From the NCBI RefSeq assembly GCF_950023065.1, contig NC_088680.1:64021350-64085349 (forward strand): DNA of 64,000 bases, read 5' to 3'. Position numbers and translations under genes: made by a program. Within the stretch, counting starts at the first letter, position 1. Each line of letters begins with the position of its first letter. Shown here in pieces: positions 14,077 through 26,792 of this stretch. Below the pieces are notes generated by a model. It ran no database searches. It had not been told where the DNA came from and saw only the letters and a list, made by a program, of their open reading frames with translations. This DNA is from Planococcus citri. Lineage: Eukaryota; Arthropoda; Insecta; Hemiptera; Pseudococcidae.

Positions 14077-14860
14077 ATATCGCACCTCGGGAGTAATAAG
14101 GTCACATCTCAAAAAAAATTGATTTTGATGTTTTTGCATTTTTGGGGTTTGTATGACCCCCCTCAACCAAAAATTACACTTTGAGTTGGGTACATCATCT
14201 AGATCTTGTAAAAAACGCAAATGGCCTAACTCAAAATCTCAACAACATTGCAAATTGTTTGGAGTTATAAGGGTACATCTCAAAAAACTCTACTTTTTTG
14301 AGCAAATTTTGTACATACAAAGTCTTAACAAATAGTTTTGATTGTTTTGAATGTTTGTCAGTTAGAAATAGTCACAAGGAGTGCATTTTTTATTGGTTTG
14401 TACCAAATGGAAATTTTTTTTTAAATTGATCACTTTTCAGAAAAATGAATTTGCACATATAATGAAATTTTAGTTTTTTGAGAAAAACTCAAAAACTAAG
14501 CATTCTAGAAAAAAACTAACGACATTATGTCGATTGGAAATTTAATTCTCTACAACTTTGGTAACATGAAATTTTTTTGGACGCTTCCTTCCGCCTCCAC
14601 ATCAACTTTAATGAAAGGTTATAACTCAAAATGTTTTCCAAACATTGAAATATTTCCTCTTTCAGATTTTATTTTTCAAAGTGTTCTTATGCTAAATGAA
14701 GGTAGGATACCAGATCTTTAAAATGAGGTGCTATTCATTCCTCACAATTAATTATAAGTTGATAAAAATAATGAGTGAAGTTTTTTAAAAAAAGAAAATC
14801 ACTCTCCTGTAAAATGTAACTTTTTTGAGATGTGACCTTATTACTCCCGAGGTGCGATAT
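14077..14860. mobile_element. Non-autonomous TIR element (MITE), likely TA target
   Basis: The ends are inverted repeats matching perfectly for 37 bp from 14080 and 14857 inward, starting TCGCACCTCGGGAGTAATAA. A TA dinucleotide sits on both sides (14078-14079 and 14858-14859), as expected for a Tc1/mariner-like insertion, although the AT-rich match extends slightly further. Flanking sequence on both sides is the GATCTGATC repeat, so the element interrupted that array. The interior has a 60-codon open frame (14153-14335) with no recognisable domain and a further internal copy of the ACATCTCAAAAAACTC word near 14274. No transposase was seen. Confidence 0.85.
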
Positions 14861-15050
14861 GTTATTGGATCTGATCAGGTCTGAACAAATCTAATTTTTA
14901 TCAGGAGAATGACAAGATCTTATCTAGAACTGTTCTGATCTGGTTCAGGTGTCCCTCAATGAATCTGATCGGTCTTGAATAGATCCAATCCAGTCAAAAC
15001 TTCGATTTGACTGAGTCTGATCAGATCTTGTCAGATCTTATGATTCCCCT
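14861..15050. repeat. GATCTGATCAGATC array, right remnant
   Basis: Continues the palindromic GATC-rich family on the far side of the MITE and fades out by about 15050. Confidence 0.75.
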
Positions 15051-16111
15051 TAGTAGATTGTAGTTGCATAAAATCATTTAATAATATTTGAAGAAAAAAA
15101 TGAGAAATTACACTTTTTTTAATATTTTAAGAGGTAATCACTGCACGTGAAAGATCATGATCACAAAATTATACTCACCAAAAATTTTATCTTCGCGAAG
15201 AAATTTTTAAAACTTGCAGAAGTTACTTTATCACGTCTGAAACCAGTTCTTCAAATCAAAAATCACCACTTCGAGTCATTTCAAAGCCTTCAGCGTGATT
15301 TTCAATTTTTTCAGAATTTCAAAATTTCCCCAGAAGAGTTAAAATCAACCTGAGCGTCTACAAATGAAGTTTTGTCTAATTCTGGATCCATTTAACGAGT
15401 TTTTTGAAACCTTGGCACAATCTCAAATTGAGCTCATGGAGCTCGTTTTTGTGACCAGAATAAGTAGGTAGGAAGGTAGGTACATATGCATTTAGAAAGA
15501 AAAAACTCAAAATATCAAAAGTTGTTCATTAATGAGGGAATTTTTTTATTCGCACGAATGACTTTTTCTCGTCTAAGAACAATTTCCCGAATCCGAATTC
15601 CGTCATTTCGAGCAATCCTAAAGCATCCAGCGTGATTTCAGATTTCTCCAAAATTTTTAAAATGTTGCCAAAATGCGTTAGAATTAGTTTAGCCAGCCTG
15701 GAAATCAGCTCAAATGAAGATAAACACTTCAAATAGGTTGGGAATAAACCTTTAATTCGATTTTTAGCCATCAAAATTATTTTCCATGTTTTTTGGACTT
15801 TTAAATTTTTTGAAAAATCACTCTAAAGTCATCAGAATGACTGAAAATGGCAAAATTTGGTTCGAGGGAATCAATGTTAGTTTCAAGATTAACTTTTTTC
15901 ATTGTTTCTGAAAAAATATGTATTTTTTTGAAAAAATTGCGAAAAATCGACAAATCAATTTGGGCAGCTGGAATTTTGTTTTGAGGGGGGTGGGGGGTTC
16001 AGACCGTGCGTTTTACAAACATCTCGCTCCTGTTCAAATCGGAGACCGATACCTTGAGAGGTTTCCAGTCATAGCACACTTCACAACAGCATTTCTTCTT
16101 AAAAGATTCAA

Positions 16112-16146
<35 letters not shown>

Positions 16147-19100
16147 AAAAGAACCAATTTGTTATGTTTCTAAGGCAATGGCAAACTACATACGAGTACA
16201 AGAAATAATGTATTTCATCCCCTTACGCAACGTCAGTTTCTTCCCTCAAGGAAAAAAAATACTAACAAGAATATTTTCTCAATCATCGTTAGGAAAAAAA
16301 CGGTTATGCAATTTCATAAGCATAAAACGCATATCCCGACACCGTGTATGGTAAGGTGCGAATTGGAGAAAATATATGTACCCCGTAGGAACGAGTTATG
16401 CAAATTTTCAAAACACACGTGTACGTGAACTTAGAGAGAACTGCATATAATATTTCGTTGCAAGATGTGAAAAACAAATTGAAGGGGATGAAAGTGGTGA
16501 AATTGGAAGAAAAATAAAGATACATATTTCGGAAGGAAAAAATGAGACAGATAGGGAATTAGATATCAAATTTAGCCCTATGTCCAAAAATTTCTGCTAT
16601 TTTCACCCCAAAATTAGAAATCTCGATCTAAATTTTCACTTGAAAAAAAATTCCAACCGTAAAAAATGACATTTTTATTTCCTAAAACACCCAATAATAG
16701 CTCAAACATTTTTCGAAATTAATACATCACATCCGATACAAGAAAAATCATTCGCGAATTGTTAGCTCAACTATCGAGAACAATTTAAGAGGATTTTCAT
16801 CTAAACTACTCGGTTTTTAAACCGCTCAGTTGTCACAAAAAGTGGCGAGAAAAATACTTGTTTTTTTGAAAAAGCTCATGATTTGTGATTTATCTCTTGT
16901 AGAAAAACTTTGGCGTAACCAACTACTCGCGTATCATAAACAACAAAAGTTATTGAAATAAAACTTTGACAGATTATCCGCTTTACCTCTAACATGTCTA
17001 ACTTTTGTTATACCGTTTTATCACTTCAAAAATTTATAATGTTTCGCGACGAGATTTATTTTTCTTCTTGTTTAAGCACTTGAACAGTATAAACCATTCG
17101 AATACCAAGTCACAAATGTAAGTTAAAAGCTCTTGTACTAATTTCTTAAGACTTTTGTTATAAAAATGTGAGTGAAAATCAGTCCTAGTGATTTTTTTAC
17201 GACCTACTTTTCTCACGTCGTCAGTTCAATGGTATTTTTCCGCATCAAAAAAAAGAGAAAAAAATATCTTTCAAAGTACCTAATAAGATTATTTCGCTGG
17301 CGAGAGCGAGAATCAGCATTAGTGATATAAATCTTCGAAACTTCGACGCGAGATGACCAAAATTTAATTAGAGATTTTGTCAAAAAGAAATCCGTGTTTC
17401 GGCGCTTTAACGTAATAAAAAAAAATCTTAACTCTATTATATTCCCTTATGTACTTTTACCAATCTTTTGTGCTTTTTTTCCCATTGGTTTCCTTCCAAA
17501 AGAAAAAAAAGATAGTGAAAAAAAACTATATGTAGCGGCATACTTGAGCTTTGAAAAATGACAAGATAAAACCTCTATTGCAAAAAATCTCTTGTGAAGT
17601 TTTAAGCTGTCTATGTTAACGTTTATTAACCTCACATCTTGGTAGCCTTCGTGAAATAAAACTCCTTTTTCCGTATCATTTTTTCCTCCCCAAATTCTTC
17701 AGTCTTGCCAAAATTATAAATAAGCAAAGTAGACCTACTCGCATATTTTCTGTAATCAATACATTTTTTTTTGAAATCGATTTTAATTTTATTTCTTATT
17801 GAAATGGTATCTTTTTACAATTGTTAAGAATAAGGATTTATTCCTATATTTTGAAGATTTATCATTTCATTTAGGCATTTTTCGAAGCGTTTTTTGTACC
17901 TATAATAGATAGTGGAAATTTTGTGTTTTCCATTCATCGTTTTTTCAAGAGGTTGCTTCATTTTTTCCTCTATACCACAAAAGGAGAATAAAGTATACTT
18001 GAGAAACATTTTGCATCTCTTTTCTTCGTTTTCCTTGCTTTCTCTGTTTTTTCATCCATCCGTTGAATTAAGCCTTAGCATAAATACTAATCTGCAACTT
18101 AATTTAGCAACGAAACTTAACTCGCGCAATTATTATAATTCGAAAAGGATTAGAACGAGTTCAAATTTAAAGATAAATACATCCAATTGCTTCGTTAATG
18201 TTTTGGAAAATAATGAACATTTTATTTACTATTGTGTAGTCAGCATTAAAATACCTAGTATAAGAGGCAGTATACAGTTTTTGAAAATTTTCCGCAAACA
18301 TATTAAATGACTGAGATAATTTTCCAACGAAGGAAAATTTTTCCTCTTGGGAAATTTTTTAAAAGAGAGGCAAAAAATTTAGTAATTTTTGTACCGGAAA
18401 AACAATTTTTCATTAGGCTTATCCCAGTAATATATTTCTCGAATGGGAATATAATTTTTTTCAATTTTAGCGAACAGCTTCCTTCATTTGGGGGGGGGGT
18501 AAAATGGCATCAGGAATTGATTTCAAGAAGTAGGTCAAAAATTAGAAACTTAGAGTTTAGGTCGACAATTTTTTTAAAAATGAAACCGAAACCGGTTTTT
18601 AGCCAGTGCATTTATTTTATTTGACACTTGAAATAATTAATTTTGATTTCAATGAAACTTCGCTATGTCCATCTCTGGTACTGATCACACTATAAAAATC
18701 GATGAAAACATGAAATGATAAACAATTGAAATGAAAGACATGTAATTAAAGTATGTAGGTAGGTATCTGTTTTAAAAAAACGAATGTTTAAATGGCAGAT
18801 GATATCAGGTATAAAATCTTCTAGTTACACATAAAATTTGACACTTTCGAAAATCGACAAAACTATTATAAACCTATAGATCTATGCAAAGTACTTGTGT
18901 GGGCGTCACGAATCCATACATTTTGTAATCTGCTGAACTCACGAGTCTATAGATGTTTTTTTCTTCTATGGCACTTTCAATTCTGTAGATATTTTTGATT
19001 AGGTACTGCATCCTGTTTCGATTTCATACATTCTTCATAATATTTGGTTTGTTTTCTCATTTCTGGTCATGAAAAACAACGAAACGTTAGAAACTATAGT

Positions 19101-19990
19101 TGAAGAACCCGAACTTGCTACTTCATGGAACAAATTTTTTACTGGTACTGATACAGAGATCACTAATTATTACCTACATCTTGAGTCTGTAACAGAGTAA
19201 AGTGTTATCAACGAAATGTTATCAGATTTCTCATAAAAATTTCAATTCCAATCTAAATTCTTGCTTCTGATTTATCTATCAATCGTTACTTAGCAGTATC
19301 TGAATGATGTCCAATATTACGTTATTTGATATTCAATGTGTGTACCTACATATGTAAAATAATCACTCGTAATTTCAAAACGCAGAAGCTTTTCAATCTG
19401 CTATAAAGTAGATTGAAAAATTTTACTGAACATATCATTGAATTTGAACATTATTATCCATTAAATTTTTTAATATTGTGTAATCGTGCCCTACATAAAT
19501 AATTTCGACGAGAATTTTAATCAAAATAATTCATCATCATCTCTCATTAAAGGTTTAGGAATCTTGTACGATTATAGGTATAGACATCTGTGGAGATAAA
19601 ATCTTTAAAAAATTTCAGTGCTCATCAAATGAAATAGATAAGATGGATATTGGGTAGGTATTATTACACTCACCAGACTCGTTTTAGAAAAAAAAACACG
19701 ATCGAACATTTCTCTAAGAAAGTAATCCAAAAATCAACTAGGTAGTTGGACAAATTTTTATTTTATTTTTTACAAAAAAAATCCAAAATTTGGCAAGGAA
19801 GAGATGGGGGGACATTAAAGAGCATAGTCACATTATCTAAAACATAAAATCAGAATTTTGAAATCAATACCCCTGAAGATGTACAAAACTACACATCAAT
19901 CGTCATTTTTCATTTCTTTTGTTTTAGTATTTTGATCATGTTAGGGAGGGAGCGCTAGAAGAAGGTCAGGAGAGTTGTATCGAAAAATAA
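15051..19990. other. Intron 1, middle part, no supported exon
   Basis: Mostly unique AT-rich sequence. Two diverged copies of one segment seem to lie near 15180-15350 and 15545-15700 (both contain a CAGCGTGATTT word). A run of 31 A at 16114-16144 follows a more GC-balanced stretch and may be a retroposon tail. Open frames at 17912-18310 and 18307-18624 are low-complexity and lack splice context. Confidence 0.5.
15975..16144 (+). mobile_element. Possible retroposon 3' end with poly(A) tail
   Basis: A short GC-balanced stretch (about 15975-16113) unlike its surroundings ends in 31 consecutive A. It contains GTTCAAATC near 16033, which fits an RNA polymerase III B-box. No matching A-box or target-site duplication was identified, so a SINE remnant is only a suggestion; a simple A-run is the alternative. 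Confidence 0.3.
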
Positions 19991-20099
19991 AATCGATAAT
20001 TTGAGCTCAGAGTCTTTGAACAGCTGCAACAATCAAATCAAAATTTCTAATGCTGAATTTGATTTTTTGATTTCTGACACTTTTTTGAAAATTAAAACC

Positions 20100-21430
20100 A
20101 ATCCATTTTTCGTCAACATTTTCATATTATTTCAAACGTTTTTCAAAGTTTGTCAATTTATTGAAAATTTTGTCAACTTTATCAAATAGTATTATTTTGA
20201 AATTTGGTCGATCAACTTTTTCAAAATTGGGTTACCTTTTTCATGTTTTTTAAAAAACTTTTTCAAAATTTATCAATTTACTCGAATTTTTGTCAATTTT
20301 TTCAAAACTCTGTAAAGTTTATCAAAATTACATCAATTTGTTTCAAAATTTTGTCAATTTATTTAACTCTTTGTAAAACTTTTCCAAATTTTCTCAATTT
20401 TTTTAAACCTTTGTTAACTTGTATTAAATTTGTTTCTTTTTTTTCGAACGAAATTCGGTAACTCAGTTTTTTCAAAATTACGTCAATTTCCCAAAATTGT
20501 GCCACATTCTCAAAATTGTGCAATTTGTAACTCAATTGTGTCATTTTCCTCAAAAGTGTGTCAATTTTTTCATGTTTGATTAAAACATTTTCAAAGTTAG
20601 TCAAATTTCCAAAATTTGTGTCATTTTTTTCAAAATTATGCCAGATTTTTCAAAATTTTGTCAATTTTTTTCTAAAAATATTGTCAACTTTTTTCAAAAT
20701 TGTGTCAATGTGACTATTTTCTCACAACTGTATTAATTTTCTCAAAATTGTGTCAATTTTTTCAAAATTGTGTCAATTTTTTCAAAATTGTGTCAATTTT
20801 TTCAAAATTGTGTCAATTTTTTCAAAATTGTGTCAATTTTTCACAATTGTGTCAAGTTTCTCACAATTGTATCAATGTGTCAATTTTCTCAAAACTGTGT
20901 CAATTTTTTGAAATTGTGTCAATAAATATTTTGAGATTGTGCCATTTTTTAAATTGTGACAATTTTTTTAAAAATTATGCAGTTTTTTTTGCAAAAGTGT
21001 GCGGTTTTTTTGCAAAATTGTGCAGTTTTTTTTTCAAAATTGTGTCAATTTGCTTAAAATCTTGTCAGTTTTCTCAAAACTGTGTCAATTCTTTCAAAAA
21101 TGTGCAACTTTTTCCAAAGTGTGTAAAATTTTTCAAAATTGTGTCAATTTTTACAAAATTGTGCAATTTTTTCAAAATGGTGCAATTTTTTCAAAGATGT
21201 GTCAATTTTTTCAAAATTCTGTCATCTATTTCAAAGTTGTATCAATTTTCACAAGATTGTGTAATTTTTTTCAAAATTGTGTAATTTTTTTTCAAAATTG
21301 TGTAATTTTTTTCAAAATTGTGTAATATTTTTCAAAATTGTGTCAATTTTTATGTTTTTTGTTGAAGTTTTTCAACGTTTGTCATGTTTTTCAAATTCTT
21401 TGTCAAGTTTTCTTAGATGTTGTCAATAAT
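20100..21430. repeat. 20-bp tandem repeat (TGTGTCAATTTTTTCAAAAT)
   Basis: Degenerate tandem units of TGTGTCAATTTTTTCAAAAT, which are perfect for several copies around 20740-20840 and decay outward with changes in T-run length. The long open frames across it (20700-21284 and 20999-21325) are periodic translations rich in SKLCQFFQ and QNCVNFFK and are not proteins. A diverged block of the same type lies at 24620-25260. Confidence 0.85.
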
Positions 21431-21439
21431 AGCGCGCGC

Positions 21440-22088
21440 GCCATGGGAAAATGATTCGATAAAATTCAATAAAAATTTATCGAATTTGATCTTATTTGAT
21501 CAAATTGGATGAAAAATTTGATCAAGTTTTGTAGAATTCATCAATGTTTATAAAATTATATCTGATTAGATTCAGTGGATTTCAACTGTGAATGTAAAGT
21601 TTTCTATAATTTCATAAAAATCCATAAAAATTGATAAAGTTTTATGAAGTTTGATGAAATTTGATGAAATATACACATGAAGTTTTATTCAATTTTATAA
21701 AAATTGGTAAAAATTGATAAAGTTTGATGTAGTAAACACACAAAGTTTTATTAAATTTTATCAAAATTGGTGAAAGTTGATAAAGTTTGATGAAGTTTGA
21801 TGTAGTACAACACAAAAAGTTTGATGTGATTTTATAAAGATTTGTAAAAGTTGATAAAGTAGTATAAAGTTTTATAGAGTTGGATGTAATGCATTCTTGA
21901 AATTTATGTATTGTTTGATCAACTTTTATAAAAATATATCAAAATTGATCAAAGTATGCATCACTTAGTTGATTTGTTATACTTTTATTTTATCCAATTT
22001 TATAGAATTGCATAAAACTAGATAAAAGTTATGAACTTCTGTTTCACTGAAAAAATTTCTCTATGATAAAGATATTCATCTTGATCAA
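21440..22088. repeat. TTTGATAAAGTTTGATGAA-type AT-rich repeat
   Basis: Irregular repeats of words such as AAAGTTTGATGAAGTTTGAT and AAAATTGATAAAG, with several copies of a longer phrase around 21640-21900. It directly abuts the left arm of the large foldback element; similar sequence resumes at 24180-24240, so the element appears to have been inserted within this family. Confidence 0.7.
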
Positions 22089-24176
22089 GTTTGATCAAAG
22101 GCTATAGGTGGATAAGTATGGCGAATTTGCCCCCGAGAGCTTCAGGGTTGATATTTGCATGGAAGGTTGGTACCCTTGAGCACCTTCCGTCACGAAAGTT
22201 TCAGACCCCCAGACCCCCCCGTTTTTGAGAAACCCCCCCTTTTCTAAAATTACAATAAAAATTTTTTTCTCAGCCCCATGTGAACCGATTTTTTTAATTT
22301 TTTGGTATGTTGTAAACATCTATAAGAGGCATCCCCACAAAAAAATTCAACCCCCTCCCCCCATATTTTCCCCTCAAAATGGCGTTTTTTAGTTTTGTTT
22401 GCCCGTTTTAGCAATGATCATGATTCGGCACAAAAATGCGAATAGCATTTTTAAATGTATTTTTGACTGCTACAAAACATATATTTTTTTCAAAAAAAAA
22501 TTTTTGGTGGGCCGTGGTCAAAAATTGAAAAAACCAACAGAGGGGGTTAAAAATGGATTCTGGTGTAAATCATTGTTTTTGGTAAACAAGGTGTCGTTTC
22601 CATATGAATCGAACCCCCCGAACACGAATATAACGCCCAATCTTATGCTACCCTCATCCACACCCCTCCAGCGCCTCTGCCCCCTTCTCAATTTTTACTA
22701 TATCAAAAGTTGAGCTATTTTCGTAATATTGGTGTCGTTTCCAAATGAATCGAACCCCCTGAACACGAATATGACGTCCAATTTTATGCTACCCTCATCC
22801 ACACCCCTCCAGCGCCTCTGTCCCTTCTCAATTTTTACTACACGAGTTTTAAAAGTTGACCTATGTTCGTAATGTTGGTATTGTTTCCATATGGATCGAA
22901 CCCCCCGAACACGAATATGACGTCCAATTTTACGCTACCCTCATCCACACCCCTCCAGTGCCTTAGCCCCCACCTCAATTCCTACTATATTAAATATTGA
23001 GCTATTTTCATATTGTTGGTATCGTTCCCATATGAATCGAACCCTCCGAACACGAATATGAATTCCAATTTCTTGCTACCCTCTTCCATTCGTGCCAAAA
23101 TGACATCCAGCATTATGAAAATAGGTTTAGCATTTCAAATAATAAAAATTGTCGAGCTGGCTGTAGCCTGAAAGGCGATGGATGAGAGTAGAGCTAAATT
23201 GGACTTCATATTCGTGTTCGGGGTGTTCGACTCATATGGAACCAATACCAACATTACGAAAATATCTGAACTTTCAATATATAGTGAAAATTGAGTTGGG
23301 GCAGAGGCACTCGAGGGGTGTGGATGAGAGTAGCATAACATTGGACGACATATTCGTGTTCGGAGTGTTCGACTCATATGGAACCAATACCAACATTACG
23401 AAAATATCTGAACTTTCAATAAAGTGAATAATGAGTTGGGGGCAGACGCACTGGGGAGGGGTGTGGATGAGGGTAGCAAGAAATTGGAATTCATATTCGT
23501 GTTCGGAGGGTTCGATTCATTTGGAAACGACACCAATACTACGAAAATAGCTCAACTTTTGATATAGTAAAAATTGAGAAGGGGGCAGAGGCGCTGGAGG
23601 GGTGTGGATGAGGGTAGCATAAGATTGGGCGTTATATTCGTGTTCGGGGGGTTCGATTCATATGGAAACGACACCTTGTTTACCAAAAACAATGATTTAC
23701 ACCAGAATCCATTTTTAACCCCCTTTGTTGGTTTTTTCAATTTTTGACCACGGCCCACCAAAAATTTTTTTTTGAAAAAAATATATGTTTTGTAGCAGTC
23801 AAAAATACATTTAAAAATGCTATTCGCATTTTTGTGCCGAATCATGATCATTGCTAAAACGGGCAAACAAAACTAAAAAACGCCATTTTGAGGGGAAAAT
23901 ATGGGGGGAGGGGGTTGAATTTTTTGTGGGGATGCCTCTTATAGATGTTTACAACATACCAAAAAATTAAAAAAATCGGTTCACATGGGGCTGAGAAAAA
24001 AATTTTTATTGCAATTTTAGAAAAGGGGGGGTTTCTCAAAAACGGGGGGGTCTGGGGGTCTGAAACTTTCGTGACGGAAGGTGCTCAAGGGTACCAACCT
24101 TCCATGCAAATATCAACCCTGAAGCTCTCGGGGGCAAATTCACCATACTTATCCACCTATAGCCTTTAATCAAACT
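22089..24176. mobile_element. Large foldback-like inverted repeat with tandem repeats in its arms
   Basis: About 22089-22745 and 23520-24176 are inverted copies that are nearly identical: the open frame at 22095-22319 (minus) reappears at 23945-24169 (plus) with one residue changed, and that at 22399-22713 (plus) reappears at 23552-23866 (minus) with one residue changed. Inward from these, both arms carry diverged tandem units of about 141-146 bp (left-arm starts near 22591, 22732, 22878 and 23019), each with a CGAACACGAATAT word and a CATCCACACCCCTCC word. A unique centre of about 90 bp lies near 23091-23180. No transposase frame exists. This architecture resembles Foldback-type elements; a target duplication could not be fixed because the flanks are repetitive. 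Confidence 0.85.
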
Positions 24177-24278
24177 CGACCAGATTTTATAAAATTTGAT
24201 CAAACAATCCTGAAAATTTTCCAAGTCCAGACCCTGGGGAAGAGAATATAAATTTCCTTAATACCTGATCTCTCATGG

Positions 24279-24350
24279 AACAGGGTGGTATAGTGGTTAA
24301 GATAACAGATTGAGGTGTGGGAGGTTGAAGGTTCGAACCCAGACACTGGC
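24279..24350 (+). repeat. tRNA-like sequence, probable SINE head
   Basis: It contains a good polymerase III A-box (TGGTATAGTGG, 24286-24296) and B-box (GGTTCGAACCC, 24330-24340) at tRNA spacing. The acceptor-stem halves and the T-stem do not pair properly, so it is not a working tRNA. It most likely is a tRNA-derived SINE head or a decayed tRNA pseudogene. It is followed by T-rich sequence. Confidence 0.5.
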
Positions 24351-24619
24351 AGTGAAATTTTTTGAAATTTTTTTTTCGCTTTTTTGATGAAATTTACTAA
24401 ACTACTTCACATTTTAAGCGCAAATTACATTTTAACATTAATTAGACCATTTTTACTAATTAAATATAATTTTTTAAAACAAAAGAATATGAATTTGATA
24501 GAATTTTATCCAAGTGAATCAAATTAAATGAGATTAGATAAAATTTTATAGGTACATTCTGGACATAAAATTCTATAGAAAATTTTTCAGTGTTTTTTAT
24601 AGAATTTTATAGAATTATT

Positions 24620-25260
24620 TTTCCATGGAAGTATCAAAATTATGTCAATTTTTTCATATTGTGTTTTTTTGAAATTTTGTCAAAGTGTATGGTCAATTGT
24701 TTCAAAAGTCTATCAACTTTATCAATTTTTTTCGAAATTTTGTCAGTTCATTTTTTAAAATCATATCTACCATTTTGTCATGTTTTTTTTGACATTTTTC
24801 CGAAATTGTGTCAATTTCAGGTCAACTTTTTCATAAGTGTGTTAATTATTCCTCTTTAAAATTTTGTCCACTTTATCAAAATTGATTCAATTTTTCTATC
24901 ATTTGTCTATTTTTTTGATAATTTGTCAACTTTTTAAAAATTATAAATCAATTTAGGTATTCAGAATTTTTTCAATTTTTTCCATATTTTTTCAACAATG
25001 AAACTTTTTTGATTTTTTCAAAATTTGGTTTACCTTATTTTTCCAAAATTTTGTCACTCAATGTTTCCAAAGCTTGGCTAATCTTTCCGAATTTGTAAAT
25101 TTCTTACAATTTACAAAATTTGTATAATTTTTTTAAAATTAATCATTTTTGTTCAAAACTTCGCTAACTTTTTTCTGAATGCTGTCAACTTTATCAAAAT
25201 TCTTTCAAAGTCTGTCAACTTTTGCTAAATTTTTTCATTTTTAAAAATGTTTATGAGTTT
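24620..25260. repeat. Diverged TTTTGTCAATTTTTTCAAAATT repeat block
   Basis: Degenerate copies of the same short T-rich unit found at 20100-21430, now with strong variation. Together with that block it brackets the foldback element. No coding potential was seen. Confidence 0.65.
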
Positions 25261-25569
25261 TTGGTAATTTTTAAAAATTTTACAAATCGTATTCCAGTTG
25301 GAAAAGGCTCAATGATAAGCTCAAGTAATGGCTTTTTTCAATCAATAAACTGAGAAGGAAATTTAAGGGAACAGAAAAATCATCTTCACCTTTCAAAAAT
25401 CCAAACCTTCTATCTTTTATTTCACTAATACATAATTCTTGACTGACTCACTTTCAGTAATTTTGCTCTAGCTCACTCATCGTCAAAATCGTATCATTGT
25501 GAGCTCCATGAGTACCTAGACAGGTCTATTACACTAATATTATCTAATAATCACTCATCATGATTTCAG

Positions 25570-25693
25570 AATTCAAGACAACGTATCCGTACGCAGCTAC
25601 TTAGACTGCAGATGGGTCAGCACAGATATCTTGAGGAGTAATTCACTAAGCGACACCGAAGACGCTGACCTCATAATAGGCTACTTATTCACG
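25570..25693 (+). CDS. TSPN-TSP1-EGF secreted protein, exon 2 (TSPN domain)
   Basis: Encodes about 41 residues reading IQDNVSVRSYLDC then a variable stretch and DLIIGYLFT. The V-x-x-YLDC motif and the following GDL at the next join are typical of the C-terminal half of TSPN domains. NVS is a potential N-glycosylation site. The acceptor is TGATTTCAG; one base completes the glycine codon of exon 1. The donor is GTAATG after ACG, phase 0, only 121 bp before exon 3. The cysteine in YLDC and the one in QQCS of exon 3 would form the conserved disulfide of this fold. Confidence 0.85.
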
Positions 25694-25814
25694 GTAATGT
25701 TTCACCCTTTGCACCTCTCTCTTATAGCCCTGCCCTAGCTCTGACGTAATTGAAAATTCTCGTTATTCACCCCATTCCCTATATTATAATTCCGTCATCA
25801 TCAACACATTACAG

Positions 25815-26032
25815 GGAGACTTGGAGCATTTAATATTAGTGCCCGACTCGGCAGCAGTGGTACAACAATGCTCAACCTCAAAAATTTCCGTGTTAGATAA
25901 AGCGCTGTTGAAAAACGCCGTCTACACGACACTTTCGCCCGAAGACGATAACTCGCAGCGACTCCGAAGACGTCACCATTCCGCCACTTCTGATAATAGA
26001 AAACGCTTAATACCATCGTACTTCGAGATCAA
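25815..26032 (+). CDS. TSPN-TSP1-EGF secreted protein, exon 3 (end of TSPN, furin-like site)
   Basis: Begins in phase 0 after CACATTACAG with GDLEHLILVPDSAAVVQQCS, which matches the closing strand and last cysteine of TSPN domains (G-x-hydrophobic ... VPDP, QQC). After about residue 35 the sequence turns basic: RLRRRHH fits the furin consensus R-x-K/R-R, and a second basic cluster NRKR follows. I chose the donor GTATAT at 26033 because it leaves AA, which joins the next exon in frame (AAA ACC); the open frame runs only to a stop at about 26043. The domain boundary is firm, the donor moderately so. Confidence 0.8.
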
Positions 26033-26792
26033 GTATATATTTTAAGCCTCTTATAACGTATTCATATGTATGCTAATTCCATTGTTTTCATAATCATTTT
26101 GAATAGCATTGTGTATTCCATTTACGTTATGAAGTTTCTATTTCGCGGAGTACCTACTACCTCGCCTCTCGGCGTGTGTAGTACTCGAAAAGGCTACGTT
26201 TTATAGATACAAAAGAGGTCAGGAATTCGAGCCCGCAACATGCAAATTCAAGCATTTTTCTTCCCATGGTATACGTCATACGTGTACACGAAGAACCTAT
26301 CAATAAAATAAAAAAAAAATGATGAAACTTTATTGTGAAAAAAATAAGTCAGGGTAAACGTGGAATTGTCTTTTAATTTTTTTTCCTTTTTTTCAATTTT
26401 AAGATATGGAGTAGGTATCTATAAAAGGGAAAAAACTGTTATAGATACCAACGACTTAGGTACCCACAACAAGTTGTATTTTTTTGACACCGCAGGAAAA
26501 AGCCCATTCCAAAGCATATTCGTATAAAAAGGAATTTTTCATTTCAGAAATTCAATTAAACTTTTGTTATATTTATTTTTCCACAGGGATACGATTCTTT
26601 CTTTTTTTAATGCTATAAAAATATAAAACCCCCATTCTGGATTCTGGTAACCCTCGACGAAAACATCATGACTTGGCGGTTGAAGGGGAGAGAATTTCAC
26701 ACCTTTAGATGTTACTGTTATGTTTTTGAGAACGTTTACACGTTTTTCAAATCGATAGTGGATTTTAATTCTGCGATGTTTTTCTCGAATAG

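Noticed and set aside
20700..21325. Long open frames (194 and 108 codons) on the plus strand
   Set aside because: They are periodic translations of a 20-bp T-rich tandem repeat in two overlapping frames, with no domain and no codon bias.
22095..24169. Paired open frames that looked like two small gene copies on opposite strands
   Set aside because: They are the two arms of one inverted repeat. The frames have no recognisable domain and differ by one residue each, as expected for copied non-coding DNA.
24279..24350. A functional tRNA gene
   Set aside because: Acceptor-stem and T-stem halves do not pair, despite good A and B boxes.
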